This document shows, in pieces, positions 8,224 to 17,349 of a stretch of 34,055 nt of DNA. Every line of letters begins with the position of its first letter. Positions within the stretch are counted from its first letter, which is position 1. The notes beneath the pieces were generated by a model. The model was not told the origin of the DNA. It searched no databases and was given only the letters and a program-made list of their open reading frames with translations. The DNA is from Spirulina sp. SIO3F2 (GTDB lineage Bacteria; Cyanobacteriota; Cyanobacteriia; Cyanobacteriales; Spirulinaceae): NCBI GenBank assembly GCA_010672165.1, contig JAAHHN010000055.1:1-34055 (forward strand), in the 5' to 3' direction. A program made the translations under genes and the position numbers.

Positions 8224-9060
8224 TTACTCACCCTGCCAAAATCTCTCAAGTAGGGTAAACCAAGCCCTTGACTTCTGTTCATATTCAGCAGGACAGCGCT
8301 CGGCACGATCTTCAGGCAGCGCACCCTCTTCAATTAAGAATTCGTAGGTGTTAGGCTCACTTCCGTAAATTAGACAAGCTGTGTTGTAAAACCGTTGGGT
8401 ACTGAGGGAATGTTCACCCCAATAGGGCAAGTCTGCCAAGTTTTCCTGTTCCTCAATGGCCTCCGATTCAAACTGCCACATGCCACTAAGCAAGCCTGCT
8501 TCATCCCCGTAAATATCAATCAACATCACCGCAGCAAAATCATCCACCGCATCCTCTTCTCGCCCAGTGATCGGAAGTTCATATTGATGCACTAAGGCAT
8601 GACCCAACTCATGAAAAAACGTAAACAAGGACGCATCAATCACAGCATCATCAAAACCATCAGTCCCGTCTTCAACCCCAAAAATATAAATAAATTGCTC
8701 CAGCAGCTCATAGCACATTGTCACCTCAACATAATCAGGGTAATAAAACGCATTTACCTCACCACATTCGGTGAACGTGATTTGAATATCTTGAGGGAAG
8801 GCAAGATCTGTGTTCAGCTCATCAACGAGAGCATCAAAAAATCCATTGCTTGCCAAGGATTCATAGATGGCTTGGTGCTCAGCGATCGCGGGTGGGTCAT
8901 AGGTCAGCAGGATATCGCCGCTATCCTGGATCTTGACCACATGTGCAGCAGCGATTGAACCCAGTTCACCCCAGCCCCAGCAGGCGAGGCTTAAACCCAG
9001 GCCACCCAGCAAACGAGCGGGATAGTGAGCAAACCAAGAAGAAAAGGAAAGCTTTGCCAT
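8224..9060 (-). CDS. DUF4344-family putative zinc metallopeptidase, exported
   Basis: 278 residues. A long hydrophobic segment near residues 15-40, preceded by basic residues, suggests a signal peptide ending around IAAAH. The zinc motif HELGHALVH is at residues 150-158 (H150, E151, H154), followed by TGREEDAVDDFAAVML, whose acidic residues probably give the third metal ligand as in DUF4344 members. Four or more cysteines (C99, C116, and two near the C-terminus) could form disulfides after export. Substrate unknown. The gene stands alone; its 3' end abuts the MITE-like element, which may have replaced its original downstream sequence. Confidence 0.85.
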   Translation of the reverse strand: MAKLSFSSWFAHYPARLLGGLGLSLACWGWGELGSIAAAHVVKIQDSGDILLTYDPPAIAEHQAIYESLASNGFFDALVDELNTDLAFPQDIQITFTECGEVNAFYYPDYVEVTMCYELLEQFIYIFGVEDGTDGFDDAVIDASLFTFFHELGHALVHQYELPITGREEDAVDDFAAVMLIDIYGDEAGLLSGMWQFESEAIEEQENLADLPYWGEHSLSTQRFYNTACLIYGSEPNTYEFLIEEGALPEDRAERCPAEYEQKSRAWFTLLERFWQGE

Positions 9061-9277
9061 GAATTTTAAGATTCTGAATAGCTATTGCTTCTACGGTAAC
9101 TCAGAATTTGGCGGTCAAACATAACCTCGCAATCTGCCACAACATTCCCTAGAGGCTGTCGCCAGTTAGATTTCAAGTTCGTGATGTGACTGATTGACAG
9201 CCCCTTTGCCTGTTTTTGGATTTGGTTACTCTATTCCTTATCTCTCCAGACTCCTGGTGTTAATTGACAACGTTGTC

Positions 9278-12200
9278 CTAAATCCAAGGTTCCGGTTGAC
9301 CTGTGCCATAACCTTGCAGATAATCAATGCCAATTTCTTGGAGTTGCTGGATGGTGGCTTCATCTTCTACACATTCAGCGATCGTTTGTAAGCCAATCAC
9401 ATGACCCACATGATTAATCGACTCAACAATCGCATAGGTGGTTGGATCACTGATGATATCTTTCACAAAACGACCATCAATTTTGAGAAAGTCTACAGGT
9501 AAGGATTTAAGATAACCAAATGATGACATCCCACTGCCAAAATCATCCAAGGCAAAGTGGCAGCCCAAATTTTTCAACTCACCGATAAAACCGATCGCCT
9601 GGTTGAGATTCGCAATTGCTGTGGTTTCTGTGATTTCAAAACAGATTTGCTCTGGGGTGATCGCAAATTCAGCAAACTGGTCTTGAAGAAAGGCCAAAAA
9701 CTGATCATCATTGAGGCTGGCCCCTGAGAGATTAATCGCGCATTTCTGAAACGACGGCAAGGGATGCTCAGCAAAATGGGCAAAGCAGTTGCGGATAACC
9801 CATTGATCCAAGGCCGGCATCAGGTCATACCGTTCCGCAGCTGGGATAAATACTGACGGCGGAATTAGGTCTTGATTTTCATCCACCATGCGCAGGAGCA
9901 CTTCATAATGGGGAATCGCTGAATTTGTGGGGTCATGGGCCAACACAATCGGTTGACGGAGCAGACGAAAGCGATCGCTCTCAATGGCCTGACGAATACG
10001 TACACTCCAGCGCCGCTCTTGACGTTGGTACACCAATTCTGAGTCATCCGGTTGATACACCATCACTCGGTTGCGCCCCCGGTCTTTGGCCGCATAACAA
10101 GCCGTATCGGCAGCACTCAAGAGACTTGCCAAATTGGGACTGTGGTGATCTAAACAGACCAGGCCAATACTCACCCCCACGCCAAACATCTTGCCCTGCC
10201 AATTAAATCGGAAGTCATACACTGCTTGCCGGATCGCTTCAGCGACTTCGACGGCACTGTCAAGCGGGCAGTGATAGAGCAAGATACCAAACTCATCCCC
10301 ACCCAAGCGAGCTAAGGCATCAGTCGCCCGAATCTTGAGCTTAATCACCGAGCTGATTTGGCGCAGCAGTTCATCCCCCGCAATATGGCCACAGGTGTCA
10401 TTAACCACCTTGAATTGATCAAGATCCAAATAACAGAGCACATGCTGTTGGTTGTTTTGGCGCACACTGTCGAGCACAGTGGTGAGTTGCTCCTCAAAGT
10501 AGCGTCGATTCATCAACCCAGTAAGAGCATCATGGTTGGCTTGCCAAGAGAGCTGATTGGCCAACGTGCGAGCATGGGTTACATCTCGAAACACCAAGAC
10601 TGCCCCAACAATCTCACCCTGGCGATCGCGGATTGGCGCGGCCGAATCCTCAATGCTCGATTGCACCCCTTGACGATGCACTAGGGCAAGCTGGCTCCCT
10701 CCACTGAGTCGCTCCCCGGTCGAAATCACCTGCTCGACAATATTTTCGGCCGGTTGTAAAGTCAGCTCATGAATGACGGTAAACACCACCGGCAGGGGTT
10801 TGTTGCGAGCTTGGCTTAATGTCCAGCCCGTTAATTCAGCTGCGACTGGGTTGAGATAGGTAATCCGACCTTGGGCATTGGTGGTAATTACGCCTTCACC
10901 AATGGACTGAAGCGTGATTTGGGCGAGTTCCTTTTCTTGGGAGAGAGCATCTTCGAGGTTTTGCTCAAGCTGTTTTTGTGTGGTGATATCAATGCAAGAA
11001 CCGATATAGCCCGCAAACTGGCCATCAGACCAAAATCGGGGTGTACCATTACTGAGCAACCAGCGATATTCACCATCGGTTTGTTGGAGCCGAAACTCCA
11101 CCCGTAAGGGGAGGTGGCTGCGAAAGGCTGCCTCCGCCTCTGCCTGATAAGGGTCTTGATCCTCAGGATGCATGCCAGTGAGCCAGCCTTGCCCCTGTTC
11201 TTGGGCCAATGTGCGCCCGGTGAACTCCAACCAGCCCCGGTTGAAATAGTTGAATTGTTGTTCGGCATCGGCCATCCAAATCAGGACAGGTGCAGTATCA
11301 GCCATGGTGCGAAACCTGACCTCGCTCTCCCGAAGAGCGGCTTGGGCCCGCCTACGCTCACTAATATCCCGAATAACACTAACAAAACCCAGTAGATTCC
11401 CCGCGTGATCAGTGACTGAGGTTTCAACTGTTTCACAAGAAACAATCTCACCATTAGCTCGTCGATAGTTCACCTCATGAGGTTTGAGCTGCTCAAGGGC
11501 ATTGAGAGACTGATGGGGATATTTTTGATCGCGAGTATCAGGATTGGTGTCATAGGAGCTGACATATAAAATATCTGAAGGCTGACCCTTAATCTCGTTG
11601 AGTTCATAGCCAAACAAGCGGCTAAAGGCTGGATTAATGCGTCGAATGTGGTGCTGGGGATCGGTAAAGATAATGGCATCCGGAATGGCTCGGAAAATTG
11701 CTGCCAATTCAGCATTTTTGCGATCCAGCTTGGATTGAATCTGTGCCCGCTCGACAATTTCTTGTAGGAGTTCTTGATCGGTGGCACGGAGGGCCGCTGT
11801 ACGCTCTTGGATACGTTGTTCGAGCGTAACCTGCATTGCTCGAAAATCCAGTTCTTCGAGCTTTTTGGCTGTAATATCTCGCACAATGACAAAGACAGAC
11901 CGCTCCCCGTGGGGTAACATCCGGACTTCTTCATATCGAGATTCCCCCTCAACAGTGAAATGTTGGTCATATTGCAGTGGTGTTTGCAAGGTCAAGGTTT
12001 GTTCACAGGCTTCGATATAGCGCTGGGCAATCTCAGGGTCAAGAAATTGGCTTAAATGCGCCCCAGCGATGGGGCAAGCCTCGGCATCATCATTGGTTCC
12101 CAAGCAATGGTGAACGGACTGACGATAAACCCCTTGACGATCGAGAATAAACATCACATCCGGAATCAGGGTTAACAGCTGCTCTGGATCGAGGTGAGGA

Positions 12201-12772
12201 GAATGGGTCGTTGTTGAAGACATCTCTAGGGTGAGGAACGGGTGGAGCGCACGAGTCAATGGCAAAATAAGAGCTTGGAGCCATTGCCGTTCTTCTGGAC
12301 GCCAGGATCGCGGCCCGGAACAGTGGTGCAACGCCAGAAAGCCCCAAAGACGATCGCCGGTCGGAATCGCCAGTAGCAGTTGAGCTTGAACCGCAAACTG
12401 CTCACAAAAGTCTCGGCTCGTGGGGGAGAGCTGGAGTTGGCTGATATCCGCCGCCGCGATCGCGGTGATTGCAGCTAGCGCTTCATCACTGCGCAGTGCT
12501 ACCAACTCTGTGGGGAGAGACTGGCCGAGCAGACTGGGATAACTGGGTTGAACCTGCTCAGCAACCACTGGATACTGGTCAGACGCTTGCACCTGCACAA
12601 TCAAGACGCGATCGACGGCGAGCAAGGGCTGGAGACGCCCCACCACTAAATCGCATAGCGCAGTGAGATCGGGAGCTTGAGTCAGGTCATGAACCAAATT
12701 GGCAAACAGGGTGACGTCCGTCAAAAGCGGATGAGCGTGACTCTCGGCCGGGGAATGTGCAGGAACGTTCAT
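9278..12772 (-). CDS. GAF-PAS(x4)-GGDEF-EAL cyclic-di-GMP enzyme
   Basis: 1164 residues without membrane segments. Rough order: GAF (25-175), PAS (195-305), a coiled coil (305-350), three more PAS domains (355-470, 475-600, 610-730), GGDEF (740-895) and EAL (915-1160). The cyclase motif RLGGDEF is intact and is preceded at the correct five-residue distance by the RATD inhibitory I-site, implying product feedback. The phosphodiesterase half has EVL in place of EAL (a common functional variant), plus INLSG, FEITET, DDFGSG, LKIDG and the late Glu in AECVEDE, so both activities are plausible. The tandem PAS/GAF domains probably sense light, redox or a small ligand; no bilin-binding Cys motif was recognised. 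Confidence 0.95.
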   Translation of the reverse strand: MNVPAHSPAESHAHPLLTDVTLFANLVHDLTQAPDLTALCDLVVGRLQPLLAVDRVLIVQVQASDQYPVVAEQVQPSYPSLLGQSLPTELVALRSDEALAAITAIAAADISQLQLSPTSRDFCEQFAVQAQLLLAIPTGDRLWGFLALHHCSGPRSWRPEERQWLQALILPLTRALHPFLTLEMSSTTTHSPHLDPEQLLTLIPDVMFILDRQGVYRQSVHHCLGTNDDAEACPIAGAHLSQFLDPEIAQRYIEACEQTLTLQTPLQYDQHFTVEGESRYEEVRMLPHGERSVFVIVRDITAKKLEELDFRAMQVTLEQRIQERTAALRATDQELLQEIVERAQIQSKLDRKNAELAAIFRAIPDAIIFTDPQHHIRRINPAFSRLFGYELNEIKGQPSDILYVSSYDTNPDTRDQKYPHQSLNALEQLKPHEVNYRRANGEIVSCETVETSVTDHAGNLLGFVSVIRDISERRRAQAALRESEVRFRTMADTAPVLIWMADAEQQFNYFNRGWLEFTGRTLAQEQGQGWLTGMHPEDQDPYQAEAEAAFRSHLPLRVEFRLQQTDGEYRWLLSNGTPRFWSDGQFAGYIGSCIDITTQKQLEQNLEDALSQEKELAQITLQSIGEGVITTNAQGRITYLNPVAAELTGWTLSQARNKPLPVVFTVIHELTLQPAENIVEQVISTGERLSGGSQLALVHRQGVQSSIEDSAAPIRDRQGEIVGAVLVFRDVTHARTLANQLSWQANHDALTGLMNRRYFEEQLTTVLDSVRQNNQQHVLCYLDLDQFKVVNDTCGHIAGDELLRQISSVIKLKIRATDALARLGGDEFGILLYHCPLDSAVEVAEAIRQAVYDFRFNWQGKMFGVGVSIGLVCLDHHSPNLASLLSAADTACYAAKDRGRNRVMVYQPDDSELVYQRQERRWSVRIRQAIESDRFRLLRQPIVLAHDPTNSAIPHYEVLLRMVDENQDLIPPSVFIPAAERYDLMPALDQWVIRNCFAHFAEHPLPSFQKCAINLSGASLNDDQFLAFLQDQFAEFAITPEQICFEITETTAIANLNQAIGFIGELKNLGCHFALDDFGSGMSSFGYLKSLPVDFLKIDGRFVKDIISDPTTYAIVESINHVGHVIGLQTIAECVEDEATIQQLQEIGIDYLQGYGTGQPEPWI

Positions 12773-13126
12773 GATGGGCCAGAAAGACGAATACCTAAGG
12801 TCGAGTTGGAAAGACCAGAATCAGGGCGTCTGAATCGGTGCATTGCTAGGAAAGTTGCAGAAAGTATAGGCTCTCAAAACGAGCAGGTCGTAGTAGATAT
12901 AGCCGCATTGATCGATGTTTAGGACATCGCGTAGGGTGAGCAGTGCCCACCAGCAAAGGGGTTCAAATAATTATGAACTGTCCTAACTGAGTCTAAACCT
13001 TGCTATGGAACAAGAGGCAAGGGGGAATGCCTTGATCTTAAAGGGCAGTGCTCGGGATAGGAACAAATTTATGGATTTGTCTTGCAATTCACTCAAAAAT
13101 CAATGCAATTGCGCTGGGGACATCCC
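12773..13126. other. 354-bp intergenic region, no gene seen
   Basis: Lies between the start of the GGDEF-EAL gene and the end of the dynamin-like gene, both leftward. It contains several short inverted repeats: ACAAAT-TTATGG-ATTTGT at 13063-13080, AGGCA-N8-TGCCT near 13015-13032, and near-complementary GAGCAGTGCCC/GGGCAGTGCTC about 100 bases apart. None has a clear T tract in the leftward direction. The GGDEF-EAL promoter should be here, but no box was convincing. A small structured RNA is possible but unsupported. Confidence 0.35.
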
Positions 13127-15199
13127 TTATTCGCCCAAAGCCATAGCGCCTATGGTTTGAATATATTGCACATCTGCCGCTACGGCTGCTTCTAAATTCT
13201 GCAATCGCTTAATTTCCTGCTCCCGATGCACCGCATTGGCTTCTTTTTGGTGCAACAGATTATCCAGTTCGCCCTGGCGAGCATCAATATCTTGATCGAT
13301 GTGTTCGATCGCGGCGCTTTTATAGTCTTCAAAACAGCGCCGCACCGCATTATAAATCGGCTGCCATTGGTCACGGGCAATCTCCGGCAGATGTTTGGCA
13401 AATTCTTGTTTAACGGCTTTGAGAAAATCGCGGCGCACCAATTCCGCCTGCACGGCTACTGCCCCAGCCGTCAGCGCCACAGCACCAAAAATATTCAAGG
13501 CTAGGCTAGAGAATAAAATCGCCACCAAGCGCAAGGCAATGCTAATGCAGGCATAGATTAATCCCCATTGCAGCACCTGTTGCCAGAAGAGACTAAATGA
13601 GCGCATGGTGTCATTGAGGTAGTCGGGCACCGCAGTAAAAAGGTCTTGGAGGCGATCGCTCCAGGGGGAATAGTTTGCGCTAGTGTCCTGCGCCCCCACC
13701 GCATGGAAACGTCCTCCCAACAGTTTTTCGTTCATCACATCAACCACTTGGGCATAGGCAACCTGATAGTCTTGGCCTTGGCGATTGAGTTCAGTAAACG
13801 CCGCTGCGAGATCTTGACGGGCCATAAATTCCCAAGCTGCCAGGCGGTCATTGATATAGCGTTCAAAGGCCCGTTGGAAATCGCGTTGAAATTGCGATCG
13901 CTGTTTAGGGTCTAAGAATGCCCCCATATTCAGCTCGGGCTGAGTAGCGGCAAAATCAGTTTCAAAGGTAGCTTCGAGGTTGTGGATGTAGTCTCGGAAT
14001 GAATCCGCAATAGTTTGGGCTTGGGTATCCCGGGTTTGGTCAATTAGCTCTCCAAAGCGATCGCGGATCTCCCGTAACTGCTCAAATTCTCCTTGCACCG
14101 TGTCTAATGTCTGGCGGAGACTTGCGGCATCTTGATCAAGCAGGGGAATCCGTCGTGCTACCGATTCCTGCACTTGCCAATAGGCGCGTTGCGCCACACC
14201 GTAGGCATGTTGCACCTCGGTTTGACCCCGTTCATCCCGTAAAAACTGCGTCAGCGCTTGCAAAAGTTCCGACAGCCCTGTGCCCGTGAGATCTGCTTCC
14301 GCATTCGGGACACGACGACGATAAGCCGCCAACGCCGAAACCGGAAACACGCGCTCGGCATAGCGATCGCCACAATAGTCCGCAAGCTGGGTTTTGAGCA
14401 CGGTCTGAACGTTGGCTTCAGCCGCTGCAACCGCTGTGGCATCCTCCGGATCAACCAGGCTACTTTGCAAACGATCCCAACCATTCACCGCAAAAAAGAG
14501 CGCCACCCCGCGATCGCGCAAATAATTCTGGAGATAGCGGCGTTCGGTTAAGGTGCAGGGCTGAGTGGCACTGAGTACAAAGAGCACCGCATGGGCTTGG
14601 CTGAGATAGTTCAGCACCTGTTGGTTGCGGGCTTCCGTATCATTTAGGCCCGGCGTGTCAATTAGTTCAATGCCGTTCTGGAGCCAAGGAAGGGGATATT
14701 CCAGTACCGCATGGCTCACATCTGGAAAAGCGATTTGCTCACGGTCAGCTAAAGCTTTGGCTTCATCGGGGGCGATCGTATAGTCCCGCTTGAAAGTCTC
14801 AATATCTAATACTGTTGAGGCGCGTTCTGTTGCGTGATAATGGATGGTGACTTGCGGCGTTTCACTGGCGCGAATCACTGTTAACACCGCAGTGCAAGGG
14901 TTGACATCCATCGGCAATACCGCTGCCCCCAGCAAGGCATTAATCAATGTGCTCTTCCCCCGTTTCATATCCCCTAGCACCACCACTCGGAACCGAGACT
15001 GACGTAGATGTTGAGCTGCTTGCGCCAAGGTTTCAATCGCAGGCGATAATTCCAATTTCCCTGAAGTAGTTGCGCCGGTGCTTTCTGCTTCGGTCAGACG
15101 CTCTGCAAGGGTTTGGAGTGCAACTGCGAGGGTCTGACGTTGTTGAGGGAAGGCATGGGGAGATGAGGGGGAAGTTGGGTTGGCAAACGGCTGGGACAT
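13127..15199 (-). CDS. dynamin-like GTPase
   Basis: 690 residues from the ATG at 15199; a TTG at 15247, preceded by AGGA, would add 16 hydrophobic residues that do not fit the family's soluble N-terminus. GTPase motifs: G1 GDMKRGKS (residues 76-83), a G2 Thr in CTAVLT, G3 DTPGLND, and a G4 NGWD where NKxD is usual. The GTPase domain is followed by long helical stalk regions (QLREIRDRFGELIDQTRD) and a hydrophobic, membrane-inserting stretch around residues 545-590, then a coiled coil. This matches bacterial dynamin-like proteins, which bind and remodel membranes; in cyanobacteria, thylakoid or plasma-membrane maintenance is the likely role. HIP1 sites recur within it. Confidence 0.9.
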   Translation of the reverse strand: MSQPFANPTSPSSPHAFPQQRQTLAVALQTLAERLTEAESTGATTSGKLELSPAIETLAQAAQHLRQSRFRVVVLGDMKRGKSTLINALLGAAVLPMDVNPCTAVLTVIRASETPQVTIHYHATERASTVLDIETFKRDYTIAPDEAKALADREQIAFPDVSHAVLEYPLPWLQNGIELIDTPGLNDTEARNQQVLNYLSQAHAVLFVLSATQPCTLTERRYLQNYLRDRGVALFFAVNGWDRLQSSLVDPEDATAVAAAEANVQTVLKTQLADYCGDRYAERVFPVSALAAYRRRVPNAEADLTGTGLSELLQALTQFLRDERGQTEVQHAYGVAQRAYWQVQESVARRIPLLDQDAASLRQTLDTVQGEFEQLREIRDRFGELIDQTRDTQAQTIADSFRDYIHNLEATFETDFAATQPELNMGAFLDPKQRSQFQRDFQRAFERYINDRLAAWEFMARQDLAAAFTELNRQGQDYQVAYAQVVDVMNEKLLGGRFHAVGAQDTSANYSPWSDRLQDLFTAVPDYLNDTMRSFSLFWQQVLQWGLIYACISIALRLVAILFSSLALNIFGAVALTAGAVAVQAELVRRDFLKAVKQEFAKHLPEIARDQWQPIYNAVRRCFEDYKSAAIEHIDQDIDARQGELDNLLHQKEANAVHREQEIKRLQNLEAAVAADVQYIQTIGAMALGE

Positions 15200-15314
15200 A
15201 ATTAGCGAGGCAAGGACGACAAACCAGATAGGCCCACCATAACCCAATTTTCCTAGACGAATGACACCAAGGCATGACAGTGATGCAGATTAAGCGACTG
15301 GGCTGCGCTATTTA

Positions 15315-15344
15315 GCTGAGTTGGGTAGCGCTGAGTTTGGTAGC
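15315..15344. repeat. two tandem 15-bp units upstream of the EamA transporter
   Basis: GCTGAGTTGGGTAGC is followed directly by GCTGAGTTTGGTAGC, differing at one base. The pair ends about 43 bases before the transporter ATG, in the spacer shared with the divergent dynamin-like gene. It could be a double operator or a chance slippage duplication. Confidence 0.5.
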
Positions 15345-15387
15345 GTGGAAAGGTTATGCTCAGGGATCTCGGTAAAATCTATCCACT

Positions 15388-16353
15388 ATGGCTCAATCCT
15401 CTGCCCCTTCTCTCGCTCCTGCCAAACCCGATATGGGCGCGATCGCTACCCTCTGTATTGCCCTGATGGCGGTCTCGTTTGCCCCCATTTTTATTCGGTT
15501 TAGCGAGATGGATGTGGGTCCCAATGCCACAGTGCTCAATCGGATGTTGGTGTTTTTGGTTGTCTTTGGGTTGGGGCGAGGGCTGAGTCAGCTTTGGCAA
15601 CAATGGCGCACCCCTGAGCCGAGACAGTCCAGTGAAACTGCACCGATTACCCGTCGGCAATGGCTACTTTTGGGTTCGGTGGGCTTGGCTTCCGCAATTA
15701 CCTTGGGACTCTGGGCGATTTCTCTGGCTTACACTAGTGTGGCGAAGTCCATGTTGCTCAATAATCTCACCCCGGTGTTTGCCAGCGCGGGCAGTTGGCT
15801 GTTTCTGGGTAAGCGGTTTGATACTCGGTTTTTGCTGGGGATTGCGATCGCGGTGGCGGGGGCTATTTTGTTGGGTCTTGAAGATCTTCAGGGGGGTGAA
15901 GCGGATTCTCTAATCGGAGATGCCTATGCTCTGCTCTCAGCGGTTTTTCTGGCGATGTATTTCTTGCTCGTAGAACAATTGCGCACCCGGTTTGAGGCGG
16001 TGACCATTTTGCTCTGGCGCTGTGCGATCGGTTCAGCGTTATTGATCCCTTTCGTCTGGCTCACGGAAGGACAGCTTTTTCCCCAATCCTGGGTGGGGAT
16101 CTTGGCTGTTTTGGGTTTAGGTGTGATCTCAGAAGGCTTGGGTCAGAATCTGCTGGCCCAGAGCATGGCGAAGTTTTCTTCGAGTTTTATTGCGTTGTTT
16201 TTATTACTAGAGCCGATTGTTAGTGCGCTGCTGGGCTGGCTGATTTTTGCGGAGAGTTTGAGCCCTATTACAGGCGTGGGGTTTGTGATTGTTTTAGGTG
16301 GAATTTATTTGGCGAAGTCGAGTAGTTCAGCAATGCAGTCTGGTGGGCATTGA
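15388..16353 (+). CDS. EamA/DMT-superfamily transporter
   Basis: 321 residues with ten predicted membrane segments in two EamA halves (about 15-160 and 175-315). Family hallmarks are visible: FAPIFIRFSEMDVGP near the start, ISLAYTSVAKSMLLNNLTPVF and LFLGKRF at the end of the first half, and the repeated FIALFLLLEPIVSALLGWLIFAES in the second. These proteins usually export metabolites such as amino acids or drugs; the substrate cannot be read from sequence. ATG at 15388 is the first in-frame start. Divergent from the dynamin-like gene with a 188-bp spacer that holds a tandem repeat. Confidence 0.9.
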   Translation: MAQSSAPSLAPAKPDMGAIATLCIALMAVSFAPIFIRFSEMDVGPNATVLNRMLVFLVVFGLGRGLSQLWQQWRTPEPRQSSETAPITRRQWLLLGSVGLASAITLGLWAISLAYTSVAKSMLLNNLTPVFASAGSWLFLGKRFDTRFLLGIAIAVAGAILLGLEDLQGGEADSLIGDAYALLSAVFLAMYFLLVEQLRTRFEAVTILLWRCAIGSALLIPFVWLTEGQLFPQSWVGILAVLGLGVISEGLGQNLLAQSMAKFSSSFIALFLLLEPIVSALLGWLIFAESLSPITGVGFVIVLGGIYLAKSSSSAMQSGGH

Positions 16354-16372
16354 TGACTGATTTGCTCTGGTA

Positions 16373-17089
16373 TTACTCAACGATCGCGTCAGGATCAACT
16401 CCCAAGGCTTTCAACTGTGCGGCTAGGGCTGCGGCTCGTTCCAAGGAGCGATCGCGCTCCTGTTCTGCCTGTTGGCGTGCTGCTTGAGCGGCATCTCGTT
16501 CAGCTTCTGCCTGCTGACGACGTTGATCCAGTTCCACTGAGGTGAGAAAGGGCTGCCCATCGGGTCGCCAGATTTGCAGGGGCTCCCCCAGTTGAGTTCC
16601 AAAGCGAATCCCCAAGCGGGGGCTAACCCAGCTATTTGTTTGGGCGATCGTCAGCAGTGATGCGCCCTGTCGTTGCCAAATCCCTAGATCCATGACGTAA
16701 GGGTTATAAAGATAATATTCTTCGACGCCGTGGGTTTGATAAAACTCTAGCTTGCGGCCCATTTCACTCAGGGTATTGCCGGGGGAGAGAATTTCAAACA
16801 CCACCTGGGGCGCGATGTTGTCTTCTTCCCATTGTTTGTAGGAGCCGCGATAGCCTTTCGGACGGCCGATCGCTACCATCACATCTGGAGCACGGCGGGT
16901 TTTGTTGTTGCCTTTGATGGGATACCACAGCAGATCCCCCGCGACAAAGATATTAGGGTCGTCGGCAAAGAGGATTTCAAGGTTTTCTTTGATTGTGACG
17001 ATCCATTGAAATTGGAGCGTGTTATCTGCCATGGGTTGACCGTCGCTATCGGGATAAACCAGATCGGGTTTGGGGATTGGGTGAACCAT
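16373..17089 (-). CDS. Uma2 (DUF820) family PD-(D/E)XK-fold protein
   Basis: 238 residues. The N-terminal ~185 residues form a Uma2 domain: APDVMVAIG (Asp near residue 69), PQVVFEILSPGNT (Glu near 99), then GRKLEFYQTHGVEEYYLYNP, the best-conserved Uma2 segment. The C-terminal ~55 residues are a charged coiled coil (QQAEAERDAAQAARQQAEQE), a usual cyanobacterial add-on. Uma2 genes are present in large numbers in cyanobacteria; a restriction-endonuclease-like fold is accepted but their biological role is not. It is the first of three leftward nuclease-fold genes in this part of the window. Confidence 0.9.
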   Translation of the reverse strand: MVHPIPKPDLVYPDSDGQPMADNTLQFQWIVTIKENLEILFADDPNIFVAGDLLWYPIKGNNKTRRAPDVMVAIGRPKGYRGSYKQWEEDNIAPQVVFEILSPGNTLSEMGRKLEFYQTHGVEEYYLYNPYVMDLGIWQRQGASLLTIAQTNSWVSPRLGIRFGTQLGEPLQIWRPDGQPFLTSVELDQRRQQAEAERDAAQAARQQAEQERDRSLERAAALAAQLKALGVDPDAIVE

Positions 17090-17160
17090 CGTTGAGATCG
17101 AAGATGTGTCTTTAATATTTTAAGAAGTTCAAGACGGTTTCTTTTGATATTTGTTGGCTT

Positions 17161-17174
17161 GGGGCGATCGCCCC
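17161..17174. repeat. extended HIP1 palindrome
   Basis: GGGGCGATCGCCCC is a perfect 14-base palindrome built on the cyanobacterial HIP1 octamer. It lies in the spacer behind the OLD-type nuclease gene. No T tract follows it leftward, so it is not an obvious terminator. Confidence 0.7.
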
Positions 17175-17219
17175 TCTACTGTTTTCAAGCAATGCAATCG
17201 GTCTTATTGTGTTGTGAGT

Positions 17220-17339
17220 TTAATCCGGTAGCGGCAATACAATTGGTTTTGGCATTTCTGAGTTTTCTTCAATATCACAGGCTCGCACAATAACATGAGT
17301 TGTTGTCCATTTTCTTCCAACGTCTCCCAAAATATCCAC
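17220..17339 (-). CDS. possible 39-aa microprotein downstream of the OLD nuclease
   Basis: A GTG-initiated frame of 40 codons including the stop, beginning 10 bases after the OLD-type nuclease stop and in a different frame. It contains WTTTHVIVRACDIEENSEM and ends PKPIVLPLPD. An in-frame TAG lies two codons before the GTG, so it is not a read-through extension of a longer frame. No ribosome site is visible. The composition looks protein-like, but at this length it may be a chance frame or the tail of a decayed gene. If real it could be translated by re-initiation from the nuclease gene. I recognise no family. Confidence 0.3.
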   Translation of the reverse strand: MDILGDVGRKWTTTHVIVRACDIEENSEMPKPIVLPLPD

Positions 17340-17349
17340 TATCTATTAT

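Noticed and set aside
9154-9202. inverted repeat GGCTGTC/GACAGCC as a terminator of the GGDEF-EAL gene
   Set aside because: The arms are only 7 bases with a 35-base loop and no T tract follows leftward.
15200-15247. TTG start extending the dynamin-like protein
   Set aside because: It has an AGGA nearby, but it adds a hydrophobic segment before a soluble N-terminus and requires a rare start codon; ATG 15199 is simpler.
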